Positions 42,269 through 50,607 of a stretch of DNA of 64,000 nucleotides are shown piece after piece. The number at the start of each line of letters is the position of its first letter. The first letter of the stretch is position 1. Below the pieces are notes generated by a model, which was given only the letters and a program-made list of their open reading frames with translations, searched no databases and had not been told where the DNA came from. The DNA is from Uliginosibacterium sp036017065 (lineage in GTDB: Bacteria; Pseudomonadota; Gammaproteobacteria; Burkholderiales; Rhodocyclaceae), in assembly GCF_036017065.1 (NCBI RefSeq), contig NZ_JAYXHR010000003.1:434001-498000 (forward strand). The letters run 5' to 3'. The translations under genes and the position numbers were made by a program.

Positions 42269-43429
42269 ATGCGATCCATGCGTTTGTTGTCGGTACCGGG
42301 GGGTAAAAGTGCACGTGCGTGGGCAGCTGCGCTGACCCTGTCCATGCTGGCCCTGGCGGGCTGCAGCAAGAAAGAGGAAGCCGCGCCTGCCGCAACGGCC
42401 GAACAGTCCGCGCCCGCGCCGGCTGCCGAGCCCACCAGCCTGGGCTTCGTGTACATCGGCCCGACCGGTGACCACGGCTGGACCTACTCCCACGACCAGG
42501 GCCGCAAGGCCGTGGAAGCCAAGCATGGCGACAAGGTGAAGACCGCCTTCATCGAGAACGTGCCGGAAACGGCCGACGCCGAGCGCGTGTTCCGCGACAT
42601 GGCGCAGAAGGGCACCAAGGTCGTCTTCGCCACCTCCTTCGGCTACATGAACCAGATGGAGAAGGTCGCCCAGGCCTTCCCCAACACCGTGTTCATGCAC
42701 GCCACCGGCTACAAGACCGCCAACAACCTCGGCGTGTATGACCTGCGTACCTACGAAGGTGCCTACATGCTGGGCGTGGTCGCCGGCAAGATGACCAAGA
42801 AGAACAAGCTGGGCGTGGTGGCGTCGATCCCAATTCCGGAAGTCATCCGCAACATCAACGCCTTCACCCTCGGTGCGCGCAGCGTGAACCCGAAGGTGAC
42901 CACCAGCGCGATCTGGGTGAACTCCTGGTTCGACCCGGGCAAGGAGCGTGAGGCCGCGCTGGCGCTGATCTCGCAAGGCGCCGACGTGCTGATGCAGAAC
43001 ACCGACTCACCGGCCGTCGTGCAGGCCGCGGAAGAGAAGGGCGTGTATGCCTTCGGCTGGGACTCCGACATGAGCAAGTTCGGCCCCAAGGCCCACCTGG
43101 CCGCGTCCATCCTGCACTGGGGCGTGATCTACAACGAGGTGACCGAGGCCGTCATGGCCGGCACCTGGAAGACCGGCGACATCTGGTACGGCGTGAAGGA
43201 AGTCGGCGTCACCATCGACGCCTTCGGCCCCGACGTGCCGGAAGACGTGAAGAAGCTGGCCCTGGAGCGCCAGGAAGCCATCAAGGCCGGTACCCTGCAC
43301 CCCTGGACCGGCCCGATCAAGGACCAGTCCGGCAAGGAAGTCGTGGCCGCCGGTGCCACCATGGACGACAAGACCATGCGCGGCATCAACTTCTATGTCG
43401 AGGGCGTGACGGGTTCGATCCCGAAGTGA
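42269..43429 (+). CDS. BMP-family nucleoside-binding lipoprotein
   Basis: 386 aa from ATG 42269 with GGGAGAG upstream. The lipobox LALAGC puts the lipid Cys at 32. Then a BMP/PnrA-type domain: LGFVYIGPTGDHGWTYSHDQ, FATSFGYMNQMEKVA, YEGAYMLGVVAGKMTK, VNSWFDPGKEREAALALISQ and FGWDSDMSKFGPKAHLAAS. PnrA-like proteins bind purine nucleosides. It is the likely binding protein of the importer at 32566-36165, divergently transcribed. Ends at a clear terminator. Confidence 0.92.
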   Translation: MRSMRLLSVPGGKSARAWAAALTLSMLALAGCSKKEEAAPAATAEQSAPAPAAEPTSLGFVYIGPTGDHGWTYSHDQGRKAVEAKHGDKVKTAFIENVPETADAERVFRDMAQKGTKVVFATSFGYMNQMEKVAQAFPNTVFMHATGYKTANNLGVYDLRTYEGAYMLGVVAGKMTKKNKLGVVASIPIPEVIRNINAFTLGARSVNPKVTTSAIWVNSWFDPGKEREAALALISQGADVLMQNTDSPAVVQAAEEKGVYAFGWDSDMSKFGPKAHLAASILHWGVIYNEVTEAVMAGTWKTGDIWYGVKEVGVTIDAFGPDVPEDVKKLALERQEAIKAGTLHPWTGPIKDQSGKEVVAAGATMDDKTMRGINFYVEGVTGSIPK

Positions 43430-43455
43430 TGGGTGGCGTTGCGCTGATGTGATGA

Positions 43456-43479
43456 AACGGGCGCTGCGGCGCCCGTTTT
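43456..43479 (+). terminator. Rho-independent terminator after BMP gene
   Basis: Stem AACGGGCGC / GCGCCCGTT (9 bp) around a 4-nt loop, ending in TTTTG, 27 nt after the BMP stop. It separates BMP from the 8-oxoguanine deaminase gene. Confidence 0.88.
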
Positions 43480-43616
43480 GTTGTGGCTGGGTTTACTGTG
43501 TCCGTGAGCGGTACCGCAAAAAAAGCGCAGCGGATTTTGAATCCGTTGTCGGTTGGCGCGCTTCTTAGGTCATGGCCCGGTCGCGGGCAGGTTGTTCCGG
43601 CACTTATCATCGCACC

Positions 43617-43707
43617 GTCGTTCCCGCGAAGGCGGGAACCCAGTGACGTTCAACAACATCCAGCAACGACGCTGGATTCCCGCTTCCGCGGGAATGACGG
43701 GCTTCCT
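43617..43707. repeat. Inverted dispersed repeat (TTCCCGCG type)
   Basis: A hairpin-forming element: CGTTCCCGCGAAGGCGGGAA with CCCAGTGACGTTCAACAACA following, then after a short centre TCCAGCAACGACGCTGGATT and CCCGCTTCCGCGGGAATGAC. A related copy in the reverse order is at 49383-49446. This type of element is common in beta- and gammaproteobacterial intergenic regions. The rest of the 318-nt gap before the next gene holds the terminator above and nothing else evident. Confidence 0.8.
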
Positions 43708-43747
43708 GTCGCATGGTCCGCGCGGCAATCGCTCTGGAGGATCGCTC

Positions 43748-45112
43748 ATGCCCACTCTTCTTCTCCGCCACGCCGACGTCCTCGTCACCATGGACGACAC
43801 CCGCCGCGAGATCCGCGACGGTGCAGTCTTCGTGCGCGATGGTGTCATCGAAGCCGTCGGCGCCACCGCCGACCTGCCACTCGATCTGCAACAAAGCGCT
43901 GACGAAATCATCGACCTGCGCGGCCAGGTGCTGCTGCCCGGCCTGGTGAACACCCACCACCACATGTACCAGAGCCTGACCCGCGCCATTCCCGCCGCGC
44001 AGGACGCCGAGCTGTTCGGCTGGCTGCAGGCGCTGTACCCCATCTGGGCGCGGCTCACGCCGGAGATGGTGCAGGTGTCCACGCTCACCGCCATGGCCGA
44101 GCTGATCCTGTCCGGTTGCACCGCCAGCAGCGACCACCTGTACCTGTACCCCAACGGCAGCCGGCTGGACGATTCCATCGAGGCCGCGCAGCAGATCGGC
44201 ATGCGCTTCACCGCCTGCCGCGGCAGCATGAGTGTGGGCCGCAGCAAAGGCGGCCTGCCACCGGACGAAGTGGTGGAGGACGAGGCCGCCATCCTCGCCG
44301 ATACCCGCCGTCTCATCGAGTCCTTTCACGACGCCAGTCGTCACTCCATGCTGCACGTGGCGGTGGCGCCGTGCTCGCCGTTCTCGGTCAGCCGCGAGTT
44401 GATGCGCGACGCCGCGGTGCTGGCCCGCAGCTACGGCGTGCGCCTGCATACCCACCTCGCCGAGAACGACAACGACATCGCCTACAGCCGCGAGAAGTTC
44501 GGCATGACCCCTGCGCAGTACGCCGAGTCGCTGGGCTGGACCGGCAGTGATGTATGGCACGCCCACTGCGTGAAGCTGGATGACGAAGGCATCGCGCTGT
44601 TCGGTCGCAGCGGCACCGGAGTCGCGCACTGTCCGTGTTCCAACATGCGTCTCGCCTCCGGCATCGCGCCGGTGGGCCGCATGCGCGCCGCCGGTGTGCC
44701 GGTGGGCCTGGGCGTGGATGGTTCCGCCAGCAACGACGGTGCCCACATGCTGGGCGAGGCGCGCCAGGCCATGCTGCTGGCGCGTGTCGGCTTCGGCCCC
44801 GCAGCGATGAGCGCGCGCGACGCGCTGGAGATCGCCACACGTGGCGGAGCGAAGGTGCTCGGCCGCGACGACATCGGCCACCTCGCACCCGGCATGAGCG
44901 CCGACATGGTCAGCTTCCGCCTGGACGGCGTCGGCCACGCCGGCGGCGCGGTGCATGACGCCGTGGCGTCCCTGGTGTTCTGCACGCCGGGCGCGGTGGA
45001 CACCAGCGTCATCAACGGGCGAGTGGTGGTGCGTGACGGCAGCTTGCAGACGGTGGACCTGCCGGTGGTGCTGGAACGACACAACGCATTGGCGCGCAGT
45101 CTGGTTGCTTGA
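43748..45112 (+). CDS. 8-oxoguanine deaminase
   Basis: 454 aa amidohydrolase from ATG 43748 with TGGAGG upstream. GLVNTHHHMYQSLTRAIP (metal HxH), LSGCTASSDHLYLYP, HTHLAENDNDIAYSREKFG, VWHAHCVKLD, GVAHCPCSNMRLASG and VGLGVDGSASNDGAHM (metal Asp) match the characterised Pseudomonas 8-oxoguanine deaminase and its close relatives. It converts 8-oxoguanine to urate and ammonia, so it joins the purine island at the level of the XdhAB product. Isoguanine or other triazine-like substrates are possible in the wider family. Confidence 0.88.
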   Translation: MPTLLLRHADVLVTMDDTRREIRDGAVFVRDGVIEAVGATADLPLDLQQSADEIIDLRGQVLLPGLVNTHHHMYQSLTRAIPAAQDAELFGWLQALYPIWARLTPEMVQVSTLTAMAELILSGCTASSDHLYLYPNGSRLDDSIEAAQQIGMRFTACRGSMSVGRSKGGLPPDEVVEDEAAILADTRRLIESFHDASRHSMLHVAVAPCSPFSVSRELMRDAAVLARSYGVRLHTHLAENDNDIAYSREKFGMTPAQYAESLGWTGSDVWHAHCVKLDDEGIALFGRSGTGVAHCPCSNMRLASGIAPVGRMRAAGVPVGLGVDGSASNDGAHMLGEARQAMLLARVGFGPAAMSARDALEIATRGGAKVLGRDDIGHLAPGMSADMVSFRLDGVGHAGGAVHDAVASLVFCTPGAVDTSVINGRVVVRDGSLQTVDLPVVLERHNALARSLVA

Positions 45113-45139
45113 TGGTGAGGTGATGTTTGTGGGGCTGCG

Positions 45140-45250
45140 TGTTGGGCTTCGCTGCGCTCAACCCAACCTACCGCTTCTTGCGGACGCTTCGTTGTCTCTC
45201 CCAGCCTTACCCATCAGGGTAGGTTGGGTTGAGCGCAGCGAAGCCCAACA
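45140..45250. repeat. REP pair upstream of the REP-associated transposase
   Basis: Two ~32-nt copies in opposite orientation: 45140-45171 (ends CAACCCAACCTAC) and 45219-45250 (starts GTAGGTTGGGTTGAGCG, ends CGAAGCCCAACA). Each is an imperfect hairpin. Together with the right-hand pair they bracket the transposase gene. Confidence 0.93.
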
Positions 45251-45283
45251 TCGCCGCTCGCACAACCACAAACCCATATCGTC

Positions 45284-45784
45284 ATGTACTACCGACGCAG
45301 CTTTTTTCCCGGGGGCACGTTCTTTTTCACCGTGACGTTGGCGGACCGGAGAAGCGATCTGTTGGTCCGCTATGTCGACGCCTTGCGTCTGGCCTTCCAG
45401 ACAGTACGAGCACGCCATCCCTTCGACGTCACCGCCATCGTCGTCATGCCCGACCACCTCCACACCATCTGGCAACTACCTGATGGAGACGACAACTATG
45501 CGCAGCGCTGGGCGCTCATCAAGTCTGCGTTCTCGCGCTCGATTCCGTCGAGGGAGTCGGTGTCGCCCTCGCGGCGTATCAAACGCGAGCGCGGTATCTG
45601 GCAACGCCGATGCTGGGAGCACCAGATCCGCGACGAGCAAGACTTCGCGCGCCATGTGGATTACATTCACTTCAACCCTGTGAAGCATGGTCATGCGTCA
45701 CGCGTTGTGGATTGGCCGTATTCGTCTTTCCACCGTTACGTGAGAGAAGGTTTGCTGAGCGTGGATTGGGGTGGGGAGCGTTGA
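45284..45784 (+). CDS. REP-associated tyrosine transposase (RAYT)
   Basis: 166 aa Y1 HUH-like domain protein. YYRRSFFPGGTFFFTVTLAD opens the domain, VVMPDHLHTIWQLP carries the metal-binding His pair (HLH at 58-60) and DYIHFNPVKHGHA holds the catalytic Tyr (~127). The C-terminal YSSFHRYVREGLLSVDWGGE is typical of RAYTs. These single-copy, host-bound enzymes cut and move REP hairpins rather than transposing as an IS. Two REPs lie on each side of the gene. The insertion separates 8-oxoguanine deaminase from guanine deaminase. Confidence 0.92.
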   Translation: MYYRRSFFPGGTFFFTVTLADRRSDLLVRYVDALRLAFQTVRARHPFDVTAIVVMPDHLHTIWQLPDGDDNYAQRWALIKSAFSRSIPSRESVSPSRRIKRERGIWQRRCWEHQIRDEQDFARHVDYIHFNPVKHGHASRVVDWPYSSFHRYVREGLLSVDWGGER

Positions 45785-45796
45785 TGGGAGGTTGTC

Positions 45797-45889
45797 TGTT
45801 GGGCTTCGCTTCGCTCAACCCAACCTACCGCATCCTATGTGGCGCTTCGCTGTGGACGTAGGTTGGGTTGAGCGCAGCGAAGCCCAACA
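45797..45889. repeat. REP pair downstream of the REP-associated transposase
   Basis: Copies at 45797-45828 (starts TGTTGGGCTTCGCTTCGC) and 45858-45889 (starts GTAGGTTGGGTTGAGCGC), in opposite orientation, mirroring the left-hand pair. Between them are about 30 unrelated bases. Confidence 0.93.
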
Positions 45890-45973
45890 CCCCCCAATCA
45901 ACGCACCACCTGACCCACCGAACGACGCATCGACCACCGCACTGGCACGACCTAATACAAGGAAGGAGTCCGT

Positions 45974-47305
45974 ATGCACCCGCAACCGACCGCACGCCTG
46001 ATCCGCGGCAGCATCCTGCACTTCCTGTCCGATCCGGGCGAGGAGGTCGACCACAGCGCCTGGGAGTTCTTCGAGGACGGCGCGCTCGTCGTCGATGACG
46101 GCAAGGTGCTGCAGGTCGGGCACTGGAACGACGTGCTGGAGAAGCTCCCCGAGCTCACCCGCCAGACCGCGCGCTACCACGACTACTGCGGCAAGCTCAT
46201 CACGCCGGGCCTGATCGACGCGCACGTGCATTACCCGCAGATGTCCGTCATCGGCTCTTACGGCCGCCAGTTGCTGGACTGGCTGGAGCACTACACCTTT
46301 CCCACCGAGGCAGGCTTTGCCGACCTGTCTGTCGCGCAACGCACGGCGGCTTTCTTCTGCGACCGCCTGCTGGCGCACGGCACTACCACGGCCTCCGTGT
46401 ATGCCACCGTGCATCCGCATTCGGTGGATGCGCTGTTCGAGGCCGCCCAGTCGCGCAAGCTGCGCATGCTGAGCGGCAAGGTGATGATGGACCGCAACTG
46501 CCCGGAGAACCTGCGCGACACCGCGGAGAGTTCCCGCGTGGATTGCGAGGCGTTGATCGAACGCTGGCACGGCAAGGACCGCCTGCTGTACACCGTGACG
46601 CCGCGTTTCGCGCCCACCTCCACCGAAGCGCAATTGCAGATTGCCGGCGAGCTGTTCCGCAGCAAGCCCGGCATCCGCCTGCAATCACACCTGTCGGAGA
46701 ACCGCAGCGAGATCCGCTGGGTGGAGGAGTTGTTCCCGGATTGCAAGGACTACCTCGCCGTCTACGAGAAGTTCGGCCTGCTGGGGCCGGGCGCCATCTA
46801 CGGCCACGGCATCCACCTCAGCGACAAGGAACGTCGCCGCATGGCCGCCAGCGGCGCTGCCATCGCCCATTGCCCGACCTCCAACCTGTTCCTCGGCAGC
46901 GGCTTCTTCGAACTCGACGCCACCCTGTCCGCCGGCATCCCGGTGGCATTGGCCACCGACGTCGGCGGCGGCACCAGCCTGTCCATGCTGCGCACGATGG
47001 AAGCCGCCTACGAAGTCAGCCAGACCCTGCACGCCCCGCTGTCTGCCTACCGCACCTGGTACCTCGCCACCCTGGGCGGCGCCAAGGCATTGCAGCTGGA
47101 TGACGTGATCGGCAACTTCCTGCCCGGCAAGGAAGCCGACTTCACCGTGTGGCAATTCGACGCCACGCCGGAACTCGCCTGGCGCATGGAGACGACCACC
47201 TCGCTGGACGAGCGCCTGTTCGCCATGACGATGATGGGTGATGAGCGCTGTGTGGCGGCGACGCACATCCTGGGGGAACCGGTGAATGCCTGGGCGGCGG
47301 TTTGA
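45974..47305 (+). CDS. guaD: Guanine deaminase
   Basis: 443 aa from ATG 45974 with AAGGAG upstream. The amidohydrolase motifs are GLIDAHVHYPQMSVIGSYG (HxH plus substrate region), LAHGTTTASVYATVHPHSVD, GKVMMDRNCPENLRD, YTVTPRFAPTSTEAQL, LQSHLSENRSEI, YGHGIHLSDKE and ALATDVGGGTSLSML. This set, especially MMDRNxPxxL and TPRFAPTST, is specific to guanine deaminases (guanine to xanthine). Xanthine then goes to XdhAB. Confidence 0.94.
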   Translation: MHPQPTARLIRGSILHFLSDPGEEVDHSAWEFFEDGALVVDDGKVLQVGHWNDVLEKLPELTRQTARYHDYCGKLITPGLIDAHVHYPQMSVIGSYGRQLLDWLEHYTFPTEAGFADLSVAQRTAAFFCDRLLAHGTTTASVYATVHPHSVDALFEAAQSRKLRMLSGKVMMDRNCPENLRDTAESSRVDCEALIERWHGKDRLLYTVTPRFAPTSTEAQLQIAGELFRSKPGIRLQSHLSENRSEIRWVEELFPDCKDYLAVYEKFGLLGPGAIYGHGIHLSDKERRRMAASGAAIAHCPTSNLFLGSGFFELDATLSAGIPVALATDVGGGTSLSMLRTMEAAYEVSQTLHAPLSAYRTWYLATLGGAKALQLDDVIGNFLPGKEADFTVWQFDATPELAWRMETTTSLDERLFAMTMMGDERCVAATHILGEPVNAWAAV

Positions 47306-47359
47306 CGGAGTTGGCCAGCGTTGACCAATGGGTCTCTGCTCGCTTCAGGTAGTGATGAC

Positions 47360-48262
47360 ATGACTGGCGTATTCGATGAAGATTTTGCCTGGCCCTTGTG
47401 GTCAGGCCCCGTTGCCGAGACCGACGATGCCGGCACCGCCCTTGAAGATCCGACAGCCATTGCCACCGAGCTTTTGATTGTTGATGTGCATCGCCCGCAG
47501 CTGCTGGGGTTTCGGCCACCGCGGCCCAACGGGCGCGCGGTGATGATCATGGCCGGAGGCGGGTACACGAAACTCGTGATTGGCAAGGAAGGGATCGAGG
47601 TCGCGCGCTGGCTGACCTCCCTGGGCTTTCATGCTTTCGTGCTCGTGCATCGCCTCCCGTCGTCCCGTTTCAACGACGGGAATCGTCTGGGTGAGCAGGC
47701 GCCGGTCGACGATGCGATCGAGGCCATGCGCCTTATTCGCGCTCGCGCTGCCGGACTCGGTATTGATTCGCGGGCTGTCGGCGCTTTGGGTCTTTCATCG
47801 GGCGGGCATCTGGCTGCTTGCCTTGCCGCAATGTACCCCGCGTCCTGGAAAGCGCCCGAGTCTCTACATGCGTCGATCAGTGCGCGTCCGGACTTCCTGA
47901 TCGTCGGCTACGGCCCGATTTCCACCAACGCCGCAGGCCGCACCGTGGTTGCGGACAAGCCGCCGTTGTCGCCGCCGGAGAAGCAGGCGCTGTATGACGC
48001 CATGCAGCCCGACGCACAGATGATCGGAGCACCGCCTCCGACCTTCATTGTCTACGCAGCGGACGATCCGGTGATTCCGGTTGCTAACGCATATCGACTG
48101 GCTGATGCCGTGCGCACCCGCGGCGTCGCGCCGGAGCTGCACGTCTTCGCAAGCGCACCACACGGCTTCGCTTTGCGTGCGAGCGCCTTGCCGGTTGGAG
48201 CATGGCCCCAGCTATGCAGCGCGTGGTTACGTCAGCAGGGTTTTCTGGACCAGACCGCGTGA
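47360..48262 (+). CDS. Alpha/beta hydrolase (esterase/acetyl-xylan-esterase-like)
   Basis: 300 aa from ATG 47360; an in-frame TTG at 47321 is less likely. RAVMIMAGGGYTKLVIGKEG is an oxyanion-hole GGGY region, LGFHAFVLVHRLP and DDAIEAMRLIRARA follow, GALGLSSGGHLAACL contains the nucleophile Ser (GxSxG), and VYAADDPVIPVANA and APHGFALR hold the Asp and His of the triad. No signal peptide, so probably cytoplasmic. It lies 54 nt after guaD, but a link to purine metabolism is not evident. Confidence 0.85.
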   Translation: MTGVFDEDFAWPLWSGPVAETDDAGTALEDPTAIATELLIVDVHRPQLLGFRPPRPNGRAVMIMAGGGYTKLVIGKEGIEVARWLTSLGFHAFVLVHRLPSSRFNDGNRLGEQAPVDDAIEAMRLIRARAAGLGIDSRAVGALGLSSGGHLAACLAAMYPASWKAPESLHASISARPDFLIVGYGPISTNAAGRTVVADKPPLSPPEKQALYDAMQPDAQMIGAPPPTFIVYAADDPVIPVANAYRLADAVRTRGVAPELHVFASAPHGFALRASALPVGAWPQLCSAWLRQQGFLDQTA

Positions 48263-48263
48263 A

Positions 48264-48581
48264 TCAGACCGGCAAGGCCGTAGCCCGGCACTTGTCGCAC
48301 ACATCCCACGGCAGGCAGTCGCAGACGCGCGGCGATTCCACATACTTGCTGCCGACACACAGCACGCCGGCAGATTCCGTTTCGACCTTCGCGGCAGGGC
48401 GCTTTGAGACAGCGGACGCCGACGCTGAAGATGCATCGCGCGGCGTGGGACTCCATTTCGCGAAGGGCGCCATGTCCGCCTTGTCGACCACGTACCACAG
48501 CTTCTTGGCCGCGTCCCAACGTGCGCCCAGTTTCTTGGCGTCGTCCTTCTCGGCGAACGGGACTTTCAGATCGAATCTCAT
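48264..48581 (-). CDS. DUF5710 domain protein with C-terminal Cys cluster
   Basis: 105 aa from ATG 48581. MRFDLKVPFAEKDDAKKLGA with following RWDAAKKLWYVV is the DUF5710 unit, a small domain found in nucleic-acid-related and DNA-primase-like proteins. A Ser/Ala linker leads to VCDCLPWDVCDKC, which could bind one zinc. It converges with the hydrolase gene and the two stops are one base apart. Confidence 0.7.
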   Translation of the reverse strand: MRFDLKVPFAEKDDAKKLGARWDAAKKLWYVVDKADMAPFAKWSPTPRDASSASASAVSKRPAAKVETESAGVLCVGSKYVESPRVCDCLPWDVCDKCRATALPV

Positions 48582-48899
48582 GATGTGGCGGGTGTGGATG
48601 CGGAGGGCGGGATGATACGGGCGAGTGGGGGTGGCAGGTTGCTTCGCTAAGCCGTCCTGCGCGATGCCTCGCTTCGCAGGCCAGGGTGGGCACGATGTGC
48701 CCACGCGTGGTGGTGACGCGAGATCCGCGTGGGCTCGCCGAGCCCACCCTGCGTCCTGCAAAGGAAGGGGCGCGGAGAGAGTCCAGTTTCTCCGCGCCCC
48801 TTGGTGTCATGCCTTTACCGGAGCGGCGCCCTTCGACCCCTTCGACGGGCTCAGGGGCCGACGCTCAGGGCATGGCTATCAGCTGATGAGGGGTTGGCC
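48582..48899. repeat. Intergenic region with two hairpin repeats
   Basis: 318 nt without a gene. At about 48682-48751 an inverted repeat pairs AGGGTGGGCACGATGTGCCC with GGGCTCGCCGAGCCCACCCT, a dispersed REP-like type. At 48765-48802 a 14-bp perfect stem (AAGGGGCGCGGAGA / TCTCCGCGCCCCTT, 10-nt loop) may terminate the minus-strand TFIIB-like zinc-finger gene. A CTTCGACGGGCTCAGGGGC copy follows at 48840. Confidence 0.75.
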
Positions 48900-49205
48900 T
48901 CAGTCGAAGAGGTCTTCCAGGAAACTCTTCCTGCGCTTCTGCTTGTAGTAGTCGTCGCGGCGGTACTGGTCGCCGTGTTGCGGGTACGGTTGCTGGGGCG
49001 GGTAGGGCTGTTGCGGCGCGGCCTGCGGGGCCGGGGCGGGTGCGGCGGCGACTTGCGGTGCCTGTTCGGAGGCAGAGCGCTGGATGATCTTGTCCAGTTC
49101 GCCACGATCCAGCCAGACGCCGCGGCAGCCGGGGCAGTAGTCGATCTCGATTCCCTGTCGTTCGCTCATGACGAGCGTCTTGTCGGTGCAGACGGGGCAT
49201 TGCAT
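48900..49205 (-). CDS. TFIIB-type zinc-ribbon protein
   Basis: 101 aa. MQCPVCTDKTLVMSERQGIE then DYCPGCRGVWLDRGELDKII form a zf-TFIIB domain (CPxC ... CPxCxGxWLDxGEL), a small zinc ribbon of unknown role. A Pro/Gln/Ala-rich linker (PAPAPQAAPQQPYPPQQPYP) leads to a basic and acidic tail RRDDYYKQKRRKSFLEDLFD, which is common to this group. Start ATG 49205 is followed immediately by the conserved Cys pair. Confidence 0.85.
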   Translation of the reverse strand: MQCPVCTDKTLVMSERQGIEIDYCPGCRGVWLDRGELDKIIQRSASEQAPQVAAAPAPAPQAAPQQPYPPQQPYPQHGDQYRRDDYYKQKRRKSFLEDLFD

Positions 49206-49589
49206 GCGTATCTCCTTGACGTTGGGTAGCCATGTGGTGGCTTGAACGTCTGGGACAGCGTCGCCGGCGGCGGGTTCTCGTCAGATGGTGAAACGAAACC
49301 TGGCGGGATGGTGGCTTACTGGCCTTGCGGCGCAGCGCGCGCAGACCAAAGCGTATCAGAGTGGCGACGGTCCACCACCTTCGTCATTCCCGCGGAAGCG
49401 GGAATCCAGCGTCGTTGGCGGCCCTGAACGTCACTGGGTTCCCGCTCGGGCGCAGCCCGGTTCACCTTGAGCTTGTCGAAAGGCGAGAACGACGAAGCTC
49501 TGGAATCCGGTCGCAAGAACGTGCGGTTCATTCGCGGCCCTTCGTGCTTCTTCGTGGTGCTCGCCTGCCGTTGAATCTTTCCCGGCCGA
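49206..49589. repeat. Intergenic region with dispersed repeats
   Basis: 384 nt without a gene. A TTCCCGCG-type element at 49383-49446 begins TCATTCCCGCGGAAGCGGGA, then ATCCAGCGTCGTTGG and later ACGTCACTGGGTTCCCGCTC. It is homologous to parts of 43617-43707 in the other order. A TTGAGCTTGTCGAAAGG fragment (49465-49482) matches the second repeat family. Nothing else evident. Confidence 0.8.
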
Positions 49590-50576
49590 TCAGGCCAGCG
49601 CCGCCGCACGCGCGCCGTAGGAGCGTTGGTACATGAGGTCCAGGTGCTCGCCAGCGGTGCGCGGCTCGGCCACGGGCTGGCCGGCGGCGGGGCGGAAGGC
49701 GTCCAGGCATTCGACGCGGGCGTGGTAGTCCAGGTCCATGAAGAAGGCGGCGGAGTAGCGGTGGCGCTCGGGCGAGCGGTTGCGCACGCGGTGGGCGTTG
49801 GAGTGGTACGCGCCGTTGGTCCAGATCGGCATCATGTCGCCGATGTTGACGATGAAGGCACCGGTCATCGGCGTGGCATACAGCCATTCGCCACTGGCCG
49901 CCTGCACTTCGAGTCCGCCGGTGTCGTCCTGCATGAGGATGGTGACCGCACCCCAGTCGGTGTGCGCGCCGCAGCCGAGCTGGTTGTCGACGACCTCACC
50001 GGGTTGCGGCGGGTAGTGCAGCATGCGCAGCGTGGCCATGGGTTCGCGCAGCACGGGCAGGAAGTGGTCTTCCGGCAGGCCGGCGACGGTGGCGAAGATG
50101 GCCATCAGGCTCTCCGAGATCTGCCGCGCGCGGCCGAAGTAATCCATGCAGGAACGCTGGAAGCCGGGCAGGGCGTCGTCCCCCAGCCATTTGTTGGGGC
50201 CGTAGTTGGCGAGGCCGGCGCGCACGTAGGGATGCTCTTCGTCCTGGCCGGGGCCGATGAGGAGGGACTCCTTGAGGTCGGGCGGCGAGTCGGGGTCGAG
50301 TGCCTGGAAGGCCATCGGCTCGTAGCCGCGGCGGCGGCTGTCGATCATCACCGAGCGCTTGGTCGGCTCGTCCAGCGCGAAGAAGCGTTCGCCCTGCTGC
50401 AGGATGCCCTGCATCTGCGCGGCCGGCATGCCGTGGCCGATGAGGTAGAAGAAACCGATCTCGCGGCAGATGCGGTCGAAGCGCCGCGCCACGCCCGCCT
50501 TGTCGTCGCCGTTGAGCCAGGGGCCGATGTTCAGCACCGGGGTGAGGGCACGGGTGGGGGCGAGGTAGGCGACCAT
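49590..50576 (-). CDS. Isopenicillin N synthase-like Fe(II)/2-oxoglutarate oxygenase
   Basis: 328 aa. The DIOX_N region (ICREIGFFYLIGHGMPAAQM) is followed by the double-stranded beta-helix with iron ligands in GCGAHTDWGAVTIL (HxD) and NAHRVRNRSPERHRYSAAFF (distal His and the RxS that binds 2-oxoglutarate). Typical length. It follows the first THI5-like binding protein gene by 31 nt on the same strand, so it probably oxidises the compound that the transporter brings in. Similar oxygenases act on purines, pyrimidines and other heterocycles; the substrate here is not known. Confidence 0.88.
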   Translation of the reverse strand: MVAYLAPTRALTPVLNIGPWLNGDDKAGVARRFDRICREIGFFYLIGHGMPAAQMQGILQQGERFFALDEPTKRSVMIDSRRRGYEPMAFQALDPDSPPDLKESLLIGPGQDEEHPYVRAGLANYGPNKWLGDDALPGFQRSCMDYFGRARQISESLMAIFATVAGLPEDHFLPVLREPMATLRMLHYPPQPGEVVDNQLGCGAHTDWGAVTILMQDDTGGLEVQAASGEWLYATPMTGAFIVNIGDMMPIWTNGAYHSNAHRVRNRSPERHRYSAAFFMDLDYHARVECLDAFRPAAGQPVAEPRTAGEHLDLMYQRSYGARAAALA

Positions 50577-50607
50577 GGCGATGTCCTTCGTGTGGCGGTG
50601 GCGGGCG

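Noticed and set aside
45140..45889. CRISPR-like array from repeated 32-nt units
   Set aside because: Units are inverted relative to each other, irregularly spaced and flank a RAYT gene; they are REPs.
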